A stretch of 64,000 nucleotides of DNA from Deltaproteobacteria bacterium (GTDB taxonomy: Bacteria > Desulfobacterota > Binatia > UBA12015): the NCBI GenBank assembly GCA_016874795.1, contig VGTG01000001.1:86735-150734 (forward strand). The letters run 5' to 3'. Positions 26,758 to 35,110 of the stretch are shown here, piece after piece. The notes beneath the pieces are model-generated. The model made no database searches, had not been told where the DNA came from, and saw only the letters and a program-made list of their open reading frames with translations. Each line of letters opens with the position of its first letter. Position 1 is the first letter of the stretch. The position numbers were made by a program, and so were the translations under genes.

Positions 26758-27714
26758 CTACCGCGGCCGCGCGACGAGCTGCTGGTTCGAGGTCCACCAG
26801 AATCGCTGGTGGAGGATCTCGAGCAGGGTCACCGGAGCGAGTAGCAGCGGATTGAACGGGCTCACGACGCGCTCGGCGAAGCGCTCGGCGCCGCGTTCCT
26901 TCAGCCAGTTCTGCACCGAGATGATCCAGAACTGCGGGCACACGAGCGGCTTCTGCGCGACCTGCACGAGGCCGGCGCTCTCGACGAGTCGATGCAGCCC
27001 GCGCGTATCGAAGAGGTGGAAGTGCCGCGGCAGGTGGTAGCCGCCCCAGTAGCGGCGCCGGAAGAGACGCGCGTCGAGCGAGTCGATGTTCGGGGTCTCG
27101 ATGAAGAGATGGCCCTTCGGCTTGAGCGAAGCGCCGATCCGCTCGAGCACGTCGCGCGGATCGCGCACGTGCTCGATGAGCTGGTTCAGGATGACGAGAT
27201 CGAACGCGCGCGCCGGAAGCTCGACCTCCTCGATCCGCCCGCAGTGCACGCGATAGCCGGCCGCCTCGGTCGCGGCGATGCCGTGATCGGAGAACTCGAC
27301 GCCTTCGAGCGCGAGCGGATGCGGATAGGCCTCGCCGATCTGCCGCAGCAGGTGGCCGTCGCCCGAGCCGATGTCGAGCACGCGCGCACCCGGAGAGAGA
27401 TAGGGCTCGTACGCGCGCGCCTTCGCCCGCTCCGTGAACGCCTTGAAGCGCATCACGAGTGGCCCGAGCTTGTTCGCGAAGTCGTACGAGTAGTAGTTGC
27501 TCGGGTAGATGCGCGCGAGCGCTGCCGGTGCCGGACGCGGATCGAGGAAGACGCCGCCGCAGGCGCAGCGGCGGAACGTGAGCTCGTCGTGCGTCGTGCC
27601 GTACTCGAAGTCCCAGCCGCGTGCGAAGGGGCTGCCCTCGCGGCTGCCGCAGAGCGCGCACGCTCCCGGCTCGGTGGGGAGGGCCTCTTCGACGGTTTGC
27701 GGAGCGAGGGACAC
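26758..27714 (-). CDS. Class I SAM-dependent methyltransferase with N-terminal zinc ribbon
   Basis: CALCGS...RRCACGGVFLDPRP, VLDIGSGDGHLLRQIGE, LNQLIEHVRDPRDVLERI. Confidence 0.9.
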   Translation of the reverse strand: MSLAPQTVEEALPTEPGACALCGSREGSPFARGWDFEYGTTHDELTFRRCACGGVFLDPRPAPAALARIYPSNYYSYDFANKLGPLVMRFKAFTERAKARAYEPYLSPGARVLDIGSGDGHLLRQIGEAYPHPLALEGVEFSDHGIAATEAAGYRVHCGRIEEVELPARAFDLVILNQLIEHVRDPRDVLERIGASLKPKGHLFIETPNIDSLDARLFRRRYWGGYHLPRHFHLFDTRGLHRLVESAGLVQVAQKPLVCPQFWIISVQNWLKERGAERFAERVVSPFNPLLLAPVTLLEILHQRFWWTSNQQLVARPR

Positions 27715-27731
27715 GCGGCTTCGAAGGGAGT

Positions 27732-29903
27732 CTACTGCGCGCTGCCGCTCGCGGCATCCGGCTTCACGCGGACGGTCCAGCCGGCGAGATCGCGGGGTTG
27801 TTTCGGACGCTCCGTCGCCGCGACGCGGAGCACGACCTCGACCGGCTCGCGGGCGAACGGCGCGAGATCGACCTCCGCCGCGCGCCAGGCGCGTGCGGAG
27901 ACGTCGCCCGCAGGATCGATCGTCTCGCGGAGCACCTCGTGCGGTACTCCGCCGGACAGAGGCACGACCTCGGCCGTGAACGTGAAGGGTCCGTCCTGCA
28001 GGTCCATCCAGCGATCCGGGTTCAGTCCGTAGGAAAGGGCAAGAAGCGGCCGATCCGGGTCGACGCGAAGCCGGAGACGCGCCGAGCGCGGCTCGAGCGG
28101 CGTCCCGACCTCGACCTCGAGAACGTCCGCGAACGGCCAGCGCGCGGGCTCGGCCCCGTCGAGCGCGCGCTCACCGTCGTACGGAAGCGACGTCGCGTCA
28201 CGCAGCTCGTCCGGCCGGCGTGCGAGCCCGACGAGGAGAGGCCCGAGGCGCTCGCGCGAGAACACGCGATCGATCTCGTAGTGGTCGACGAGGTAGTCGA
28301 AGAGCTGCGGCGCGTTGTCCTGGAAGCGGCCGAGGTGCTGGTACTGCGAGAGGCTGTAGACGACCCGCGCCGGCCGGCGCCGCTCGAGATCGTCGATGAT
28401 GCGCACGTCGCGCGACGGATCCTGCACCGGCCAGATCACGTGGAAGCCGCCCGCGATCTCGCGCCCGGCGAGGAACGGCAGCATGGGCTGCAGCGGGTAC
28501 ACGGGCAACGGCTCTCCACTCGGCGACTCTTCGCGCGCCCAGGCGAGGACGTCGTCGAGGATCGGCCCGTTCTGCACGTCGGCGTAGACGCCGGCTCGGG
28601 GCGAGTCGATCGGCCAGCTCATCTGTCTTCGCAGCTCGATCGCCATCGCGAAGCCCGAGAGGAAGAGCGCCGCGACGACGATCGCGGCACCGACCCGGAG
28701 AACGCGACGCAGGGTGCCTCCGAGCCTTCGATCGAGATCGAAGAGCAGCACCGCCCCGACCGCCGCCTGCGGCGGATAGATCATCATCAGGTGCGTCCAG
28801 TCGCGCGGCGGCGGAAACGCGATGAGGAAACCGCCCGCGAACCCGAGCAGCAGGACCCGCGCCGGCGACACGAAGAGCGAAGCGGGCCGTCCGCGCGCCG
28901 CATCGGCCGCGCCGCGTCCGAGCCACAGGGCCGCGGCGAGCGCGTAGGCCAGGATCGGCAGCCAGAAGACGACCTTCAGCGTCACGTCCCAGAAGGCCGT
29001 GTCGCGCCAGAGCGAGCCGACCGAGAGGCTCGACCACCAGAGCGTCACGAGGATCGACGGGAAGTAGTGCCCGACCTGCTCACGGAGGTGCGCGTCCTGA
29101 CCCCAGAGCGGCCACGGATCCGGAAGCCGCGGGTAGGCGCCGAACCCGACCGCACCGCGCAGCGGTTGCACGACCGCCTGCTGGACGAACTCGTCGAGTG
29201 CGCCCCGGGACGCGAGCCAGAGCACCATGAAGCCGAGGACCACTGCGACGCCGGCGCCGAACGTCGCGGGTCGCGCGATCCAGTCCGTCCAGCCTTTCGC
29301 TTCGCGTCGCAGGAGCGGCAAGAGAAGGAGCGCCAGCCCGAGGCCGCCCGTCACGGCGAAGCCGTAGTCCTGCTTGCAGACGGCGGAGAGACCGGCGACG
29401 AGCCCCGCCGCCGCGATCCACGCGAAGGAGCCGTGCTGGACCGCGGAGACGAGCAGCGCCGCGGCAGCCGTGATCAGCGTCGCCGACGCGAGCGAGTAGC
29501 TGTAGACCTGCCAGTGCGGGAACGCCCACACGCGGTACGCGAACAGGAACACGATGAACCCGAGCGCCCACGCGCGCGGGACGCTCGCGCGGACGATGCG
29601 ATAGAACGACGCCGCGTAGACCGCGAAGCCGACCAAGGCGAGGACGCGCGAGCTCAGGACCGACGTCCCGAAGAGCCGGAACCAGAGCGCGAGCAGGTGG
29701 AAGGACCCGGGGAACGGGTTGTCGATGTAGACGTCCCGGTAGAGCACCGCGCCGCGGTTCACGTCGTCCGCGATCGCGTGGATGTAGCCCTCGTCGAGGA
29801 GACCGATCCAGCGGTCGAAGAAGAAGAGCGGATAGAGGAGCGCGGCGACGCCGATCAGCGCGGTGATCGCGGCGTCGGTGCGGTCGAACGGGCGCGGCTC
29901 CAC
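27732..29903 (-). CDS. GT-C/ArnT-PMT-like multi-pass membrane glycosyltransferase (paralog of 17635-19941)
   Basis: LLDEGYIHAIADDVNRGAVLYRDVYIDNPFPGSFHLLALWFRLFGTSVLSSR...YRVWAFPHWQVYSYSLAS. Confidence 0.82.
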   Translation of the reverse strand: MEPRPFDRTDAAITALIGVAALLYPLFFFDRWIGLLDEGYIHAIADDVNRGAVLYRDVYIDNPFPGSFHLLALWFRLFGTSVLSSRVLALVGFAVYAASFYRIVRASVPRAWALGFIVFLFAYRVWAFPHWQVYSYSLASATLITAAAALLVSAVQHGSFAWIAAAGLVAGLSAVCKQDYGFAVTGGLGLALLLLPLLRREAKGWTDWIARPATFGAGVAVVLGFMVLWLASRGALDEFVQQAVVQPLRGAVGFGAYPRLPDPWPLWGQDAHLREQVGHYFPSILVTLWWSSLSVGSLWRDTAFWDVTLKVVFWLPILAYALAAALWLGRGAADAARGRPASLFVSPARVLLLGFAGGFLIAFPPPRDWTHLMMIYPPQAAVGAVLLFDLDRRLGGTLRRVLRVGAAIVVAALFLSGFAMAIELRRQMSWPIDSPRAGVYADVQNGPILDDVLAWAREESPSGEPLPVYPLQPMLPFLAGREIAGGFHVIWPVQDPSRDVRIIDDLERRRPARVVYSLSQYQHLGRFQDNAPQLFDYLVDHYEIDRVFSRERLGPLLVGLARRPDELRDATSLPYDGERALDGAEPARWPFADVLEVEVGTPLEPRSARLRLRVDPDRPLLALSYGLNPDRWMDLQDGPFTFTAEVVPLSGGVPHEVLRETIDPAGDVSARAWRAAEVDLAPFAREPVEVVLRVAATERPKQPRDLAGWTVRVKPDAASGSAQ

Positions 29904-30059
29904 GGAGGCTCGACTTTATCGGTTCCCGGGGCGCGCCGCCGCCGCGTCTTCTCGGCCGGGCGGGCGCATCGAGCCGTCACCGGACGCCAAACGCAGCTCG
30001 GCCCGCCGAGCGGTAGCTCGAGCGGGCCGAGTCGAGACGAAGATCGTTCGTTTGCCGGT

Positions 30060-30809
30060 TCAGCGGGAGAGGGCGCCGCCATCGATCGGTTGGAAGACCC
30101 CGCCGCCGCCCGGGTTCCCCACGACCAGAGCCTTCGTGCAGGTGCAGTGCGTGGTGAGCCAGCCGTTGATGCAGGTGATCACGCCGTCGACCGTGGCGTC
30201 GGTGCAGACGGCCGTCATGTCCTCGCAGTCGTTCTCGATCGACTTGTCGCAGGTGCACTCCCCGTTGGTGCAGCTGAAGCCGAGGCCGCCGCTCGGGCCA
30301 CCGCCGTTGTTGACGAGAGCCGTCCAGGTCATGACGTTCTCGACCGAGCTGTAGCCGTCGGTGCTCCCCTGCGAGCTGACCGTGTCCTCGCCCGAAGCTC
30401 CGACCACGATGGCCGCAACCGCCGGATCGGCGTGGATCGCGGCGAAGTCGTCACCCGCTCCGAGGTTGACGTTCAGCATGCGGACGCCGAGCGCACCGCC
30501 GGAGGCGAGCTGTACGGACAGGGAGTCGCTCCCCCCGCCGAGACGGATCTTCACCGTCTGCACCGGAGCGGCAGCGAAGCTCCCGACGGGAACACCGCCG
30601 GCGGAGACCTCGATCGCGCTGCCGTCGAGCAGCACCGCGATCTCGTTCGCCTCGCCGTCGCCAACGATCGTCAGCGTGCGGCCGCTTCCGGCGGCCATCG
30701 CCTTCACGCCGGCGTGCGCCTGCGTCGGAACGATCGCAACGGCGAGCGCCACGGCGATCCAGGTGATCCGGTTGAGTCCTGCGATTGCGGTCTTGATCGA
30801 GCGGTTCAT
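30060..30809 (-). CDS. Secreted protein with Cys-rich C-terminal domain
   Basis: Signal peptide (IAVALAVAIVPTQAHA), GGGSDSLSVQ/GAGDDFAAI segment, eight Cys in the last ~75 aa. Confidence 0.65.
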   Translation of the reverse strand: MNRSIKTAIAGLNRITWIAVALAVAIVPTQAHAGVKAMAAGSGRTLTIVGDGEANEIAVLLDGSAIEVSAGGVPVGSFAAAPVQTVKIRLGGGSDSLSVQLASGGALGVRMLNVNLGAGDDFAAIHADPAVAAIVVGASGEDTVSSQGSTDGYSSVENVMTWTALVNNGGGPSGGLGFSCTNGECTCDKSIENDCEDMTAVCTDATVDGVITCINGWLTTHCTCTKALVVGNPGGGGVFQPIDGGALSR

Positions 30810-30817
30810 CTTTCATT

Positions 30818-30859
30818 CCCCCTGCCCCTTCGGGGCGCCGAGCCGTTGTTGGCAGGGGG
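30818..30859 (-). promoter_or_regulatory. 5'-UTR hairpin sequestering the G-rich ribosome-binding region of the secreted protein gene
   Basis: 9-bp inverted repeat ccccctgcc (30818-30826)/ggcaggggg (30851-30859) with nested cccc-ttc-gggg, directly upstream of the start at 30809. Confidence 0.5.
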
Positions 30860-31199
30860 CATCGCAAGGTGGGTGCCACGCGTGCAGAAGCGAATTCCTC
30901 AGCATCCACGGGCGTGGAATCGGGTTCGGCGCCGGCCCAGATCAATCCGCCATATCCCGCGGAGCCGTCGACCTCCTCGACGCGACCGGGCGCGCACCGG
31001 TAGCTGCGGTCGCATTGGGTTGCAGATGGACGCACACGATCCTTGCAGTTGGACGCAGCGGTGCCTGACACTTGGACGGTGGCCCTCAAGTGTGAACGCC
31101 TGCTTCCTACAGCGCATGAAGAGCACTACCCGTTCTGGCGTGACGCGCGTACGGAGCTCAACGAGCTACCGCTGGCGGACTTCGGGCGAAACGATCGAC

Positions 31200-31901
31200 T
31201 CACACCTCGTGCCAGCGCTCGGACTCGTGATCGAACCAGCGGTCCATCCGCGACCCGCTCCAATGGTAGGTGAGGTGCGGCCCCTGGACCGGAAGCCCGA
31301 CCGCTCGCGGGCGGAAGGCGCCGAGACACCGACCGCCGGGGCTCCGCACGCTGTCGTAGGCGACGCCGTTCGAGCCGGCGGCGCGGAGGCGACTTCCCAG
31401 AGCCTGCGCCGGAGCGTAGTCGTCCGGATCGTGCAGACGCCGCCAGCGCGGCGCACCGCCGCGCACGTCGTGGAACGCGCCGTCGATCCGCCCGACGAGG
31501 ACGCGCATGTTCACGTCGAGCGGAGGCTCGCGCGTCGCCGCGTAGAACCGTCCCATGTGGAAGAGCGTCTCGTGCGTCGCCGTCCGCTGCTCGCGGGCGC
31601 AGTAGTAGACACCGTAGCGCCCGTCCGAGAAGCGCGACGGTCGCCCGAGGTGCGTGAACGGCGCCATCACGAAGCTCGCGCCGGAGCCGGACACGCGATC
31701 GGTCGGAGGCACGATCGAGATGTCGCCGATCTCCTGACGGACCCGGTCGTTCGTCAGCGTCTCGATCTCGGCGAGCGTCTCCCAGTCCGCCGGATCGGCG
31801 ACTCTCTCGAAGAGCTGGATCGGCGGATGCCGCGAAACGATGATGCGGAAAGCGCGCGACCAGCGGACCCGCCGTACCGGCGGATCCGTCGCGCTCGTCA
31901 A
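31200..31901 (-). CDS. RES-domain toxin (type II TA)
   Basis: FRIIVSRHPPIQLFERVADPADWETLAEIETLTNDRVR...GVYYCAREQRTATHETLFHMGRF...GVAYDSVRSPGGRCLGAFRP. TTG start overlaps the antitoxin stop (TTGA). Confidence 0.87.
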   Translation of the reverse strand: MTSATDPPVRRVRWSRAFRIIVSRHPPIQLFERVADPADWETLAEIETLTNDRVRQEIGDISIVPPTDRVSGSGASFVMAPFTHLGRPSRFSDGRYGVYYCAREQRTATHETLFHMGRFYAATREPPLDVNMRVLVGRIDGAFHDVRGGAPRWRRLHDPDDYAPAQALGSRLRAAGSNGVAYDSVRSPGGRCLGAFRPRAVGLPVQGPHLTYHWSGSRMDRWFDHESERWHEV

Positions 31902-32308
31902 GCTCCGCCTCCACGTGCGGCGTCGAGCAGCGCTCGAACCGCGGCGAGATCGGTGACGTCTCCCGCGCACATGCGCGCGAGCGCCGTCTGCCCGCCGAGG
32001 AGGTCGTTCTCCTTCTTCACCCAGGCGTCGGCCTGGGCCGGGCTCGGGAAGAGGAGCTGCAGCGCCTTGTAGATCCCGAGGACGTAGCTGATCCGCTGCA
32101 GCGTATCGTGCGGCGCGCCGCGCACCTGCCCCTTCTTCCAGAGGAAGAACGTCGCACGGCTCGGACGGCCGAGGAGGATGCGCGCGGCGTCGTTGTCGAC
32201 GCCCCAGGCGTCCATGATGCGGAAGAAGGCGCGCATCCCGGTCGCGAGGCGATCCGGGCTCCGCTCGCGAGCGGGGCGAGCGGCTCGTTTCGTGGCGGTC
32301 GGCGCCAT
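31898..32308 (-). CDS. Xre/MbcA/ParS-type antitoxin
   Basis: LGRPSRATFFLWKKGQVRGAPHDTLQRISYVLGIYKALQLLFPSPAQADAWVKKEN...LGGQTALARMCAGDVTDLAAVRALLDAARGG. Confidence 0.87.
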   Translation of the reverse strand: MAPTATKRAARPARERSPDRLATGMRAFFRIMDAWGVDNDAARILLGRPSRATFFLWKKGQVRGAPHDTLQRISYVLGIYKALQLLFPSPAQADAWVKKENDLLGGQTALARMCAGDVTDLAAVRALLDAARGGGA

Positions 32309-32368
32309 GGTCCAGATCTGGACTTATGGAACCGATCCGTCGAGATCAAGACTCGGCTTCGGCGAGGC

Positions 32369-32815
32369 TCAGGTATAGGCGGGGCTCGCTCCCGGAGCGT
32401 GCTTCCGCACCCACGCGACACTCTCCGCGTCCATTCCGTCCGGGTACTCGTCGACGAGCTCGACGATCGCGCCGTCCCGGTAGCGCGCCGTCGAACGCCC
32501 GCGCAGCACGAACGGCGGCGCGCCGACGGGGGCGTACGTCGCGGTCCACCCGACCGTGATCGTGTCGCCGGTCTCGGTCGGACCGTCCGTCACGCCGAGC
32601 TCGCGCTTGGGCATGCGGCGATCGAAGCCGTCGAGCGACTTCTTCATCCCGCGGAGGATCGCCGGCACACCCTCGAGCTTGCACGCGAACGCGACGTTCT
32701 TCACCTCGTAGGTCGCGTCCGGCGCGAAGAACCGCTCGAGGCGCGACCAGTCGTCGTCGTCGTACGTCTTCTCGAACTCTTGCGCGTACTCGAAGAAGCT
32801 CTGCATCGGGTTCAT
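32369..32815 (-). CDS. SnoaL/NTF2-like domain protein
   Basis: YAQEFEKTYDDDDWSRLERFFAPDATYEVKNV..., typical NTF2-like fold pattern. Confidence 0.8.
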   Translation of the reverse strand: MNPMQSFFEYAQEFEKTYDDDDWSRLERFFAPDATYEVKNVAFACKLEGVPAILRGMKKSLDGFDRRMPKRELGVTDGPTETGDTITVGWTATYAPVGAPPFVLRGRSTARYRDGAIVELVDEYPDGMDAESVAWVRKHAPGASPAYT

Positions 32816-32822
32816 ATTCGAT

Positions 32823-32930
32823 CGAGAGAGGCGCCGCCCCTCTCCTCCACGCGGCAAAGCCTAAGCTGCGCCTCCTCTCCCCGCTCGTCTCGCTCGGCCG
32901 CGCGCTGCGCCCGCGGAGGGACGAGTCTGG
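32823..32930. repeat. Dispersed intergenic hairpin repeat, copy 3
   Basis: Hairpin gagaggcgccgcccctctc (32826-32844), then 30-mer ctccacgcggcaaagcctaagctgcgcctc identical to 26655-26684. Confidence 0.8.
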
Positions 32931-32963
32931 CGGCTTCGTTCACCGCGCTCAGCTCCAACATCG

Positions 32964-34364
32964 TCAGCTCGCGCCGACCCAGTTCCCGTGGAACCCGTAG
33001 GGCACGCGGTGCGGCAGTCGTACCCGGGCGACCGGCTCGCCGGTGAAGTCGCGCGCGTCGACGACGAGGAAGTCGCTCGCGTTCCGCTCGTGGTCGTAGG
33101 CGAGGTAGAGCACCCAGCCGTCGTCCTCCGCCGAATCGTCGCGACGCGGCACGAAGACCGGCTCGCCGCAGCCGTTCCCCTTCCCGTGCGGACGGACCTC
33201 GGTGCGGCTGCCGCGCTCGAGGTCGATCTTCACGACGGAGGTGAACTCGGGCAGGAGCGAATCGTTGCCCTCCGGCCCCGTCGCCGCGAAGTAGCCGAAG
33301 CGATGCCGACGGCCGACGAGGCGCTCGTCGACGCGCGGGAACTCGCCGCCGTGGTCGTCGAGCGGCTCGGAGCGGACGCTGCCCTTCGCCGGATCGAGGC
33401 GCCAGCGGTGCAGGTGCGCGATCTGCTTGTCGTGCGACGAGGGATCGCGCGCGGCATTCGGGTTCATGAAGAGGAGCTCTTCGTAGCGGTGCACGTCGAG
33501 GACGACATCGTCGCCGTCGTCATACGCGTTCATCGGATGGAAGACGTAGCAGGGATCGGTCTCGAGCCAGCGCACGTCGGCGCTCCGCCCGCGCCGCGGC
33601 ATGATCCCGATGCGCGTGCCGCGCTCCGGCTCCCAGGAGAAGATCGAGCCCTTGGAGAGCGCCTTCTCCAAGTCGAAGACGATCGGGCAGAGGAGGAAGA
33701 CGACGTGCTTCTCCGTCACCGCGAAGTCGTGGATCATCGACGGCCACGCGAGATCGATCGGCTCCGCGTGCACGATCGCTCCGCTGCGATCGACGACGTA
33801 GTACTGCAGGTACGGCGGGAACGGCGAGTAGCCGAAGAACAGCATCTCCCCATTCTGCGCATCGAGCTTCGGGTGCGCGGTCATCGACCCGGCGAGCTTG
33901 CCCGCGAAGTCGTAGAGGCCGCGCGTCTCGAGCGTCCTGTGGTCGAGCTCGGTCGGCAGCGAGCTCTCGACGAGCGCCAGAAGCCGCTTCGCGTGCGACA
34001 CGATGTTCGTGTTGCCCGTCACCTTGAAGCGCGGCGCCTCGGTCGCCTCGAACTCGAGGAGGCCCGGATAGAGTGCGTGTCCCGCGGCGCGCTCCTCTTG
34101 CAGGCCTTCGCTCGCGACCCATCGGTTCCGGTAGTGCGCGCGGCCGTCCTCGACGTGGATCGCGTGCACCATCCCGTCGCCGTCGAACCAGTGGTAGCGG
34201 CCGATCGGCTCGAAGGCCTGGTTCGGTCCGTTTCGATAGTACGTGCCGCGCAGCTCCCGCGGCAGCTGGCCTTCCACCTCGAGATCGGGAGCTTCGCCCT
34301 CCATGCGCCAGGGTGCGAAGTTGCCGCGCAGGAACGGGTTCACCTCGGACTCACGTGCCGCCAT
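32964..34364 (-). CDS. Carotenoid oxygenase (RPE65/CCD family)
   Basis: LPRELRGTYYRNGPNQAFEPIGRYHWFDGDGMVHAI; conserved His context MTAHPKLD, IHDFAVTEKH, HPMNAYDDGDDVVLDV, GFHGNWV. Confidence 0.93.
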   Translation of the reverse strand: MAARESEVNPFLRGNFAPWRMEGEAPDLEVEGQLPRELRGTYYRNGPNQAFEPIGRYHWFDGDGMVHAIHVEDGRAHYRNRWVASEGLQEERAAGHALYPGLLEFEATEAPRFKVTGNTNIVSHAKRLLALVESSLPTELDHRTLETRGLYDFAGKLAGSMTAHPKLDAQNGEMLFFGYSPFPPYLQYYVVDRSGAIVHAEPIDLAWPSMIHDFAVTEKHVVFLLCPIVFDLEKALSKGSIFSWEPERGTRIGIMPRRGRSADVRWLETDPCYVFHPMNAYDDGDDVVLDVHRYEELLFMNPNAARDPSSHDKQIAHLHRWRLDPAKGSVRSEPLDDHGGEFPRVDERLVGRRHRFGYFAATGPEGNDSLLPEFTSVVKIDLERGSRTEVRPHGKGNGCGEPVFVPRRDDSAEDDGWVLYLAYDHERNASDFLVVDARDFTGEPVARVRLPHRVPYGFHGNWVGAS

Positions 34365-35010
34365 GACGTTCTCCCTTCGTCTTTCGCTGCATTGGCTTCT
34401 GCTGCTTGACCTTCTTCGACTTCGCGCTGGGCCGCGTGAGCTGTGAGAGGATCGCGTCGCGCGCGAGCGCGATCGCCGGCGCCTCGCGCGTCCAGAACCC
34501 GGAGATCAGGAGCGAGGTGACGCCGTGCACGGACGACCAGAACGCGGCCGTCGCGTCCTCGACCGGCGCGAGGAGCCGACCGGCGTCGTCGATCGCGCGC
34601 ACCATGCGGCGCAAGCGATCGTAGGATGCGAGACCCGCGGGCGTCGGCCGCCCGTGCGGGCGCTGGAACATCAACCGGTAGTGGACCGCGTGCGTGGCGC
34701 CGTACTCGACGTACCGGTCGAAGCCGAAGCGCAGGCGCTCGACCGGATCGACGGGCGGCGTGCGACCCTCGAAGGCGCGGTCGAACGCGGCGAAGCAGTC
34801 GTCGACGACGCGGTCGACGAGCGCCGCCTTGTCGCCGAAGTGGTGGTAGATCGTCGGCGGCGTCACGCCGGCGAGGACGCAGATCTCGCGGATCGAGAGC
34901 CCGTCTTCGCCGCGGCTCGCGAGCAGCTCCTCGGCGGCGTCGAGGATCGCTCGACGCGTCGCCTCGGAGCCTGCGGCGCGTGGACCGGGTGTCGGCGACG
35001 GGGCTCCCAT
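34351..35010 (-). CDS. TetR-family transcriptional regulator
   Basis: RRAILDAAEELLASRGEDGLSIREICVLAGVTPPTIYHHFGDKAALVDRVV. Overlaps the carotenoid oxygenase start by 14 bp. Confidence 0.93.
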   Translation of the reverse strand: MGAPSPTPGPRAAGSEATRRAILDAAEELLASRGEDGLSIREICVLAGVTPPTIYHHFGDKAALVDRVVDDCFAAFDRAFEGRTPPVDPVERLRFGFDRYVEYGATHAVHYRLMFQRPHGRPTPAGLASYDRLRRMVRAIDDAGRLLAPVEDATAAFWSSVHGVTSLLISGFWTREAPAIALARDAILSQLTRPSAKSKKVKQQKPMQRKTKGERHGGT

Positions 35011-35016
35011 GGCCGG

Positions 35017-35035
35017 TCTATATCGCCGATATAGA
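35017..35035. promoter_or_regulatory. Probable TetR operator palindrome
   Basis: tctatatcg-c-cgatataga: perfect 9-bp arms, 6 bp upstream of the TetR ATG. Confidence 0.8.
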
Positions 35036-35110
35036 ACCTATGTCAACTGCCAGCCGGAGCCCTGCCATTACTGCATGTTTGGGTATAACGTCGCTATTCC
35101 TTCGATCGGG

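Noticed and set aside
30860-31199. tRNA or small RNA gene in the long intergenic gap
   Set aside because: No cloverleaf or T-loop consensus seen by eye; covariance search (tRNAscan-SE, Infernal) would be needed.
27621-32072. 1483-aa plus-strand ORF
   Set aside because: Antisense to the GT-C gene, the secreted protein and the RES toxin. Arg/Glu/Asp-rich noise with no motifs, an artefact of high GC.
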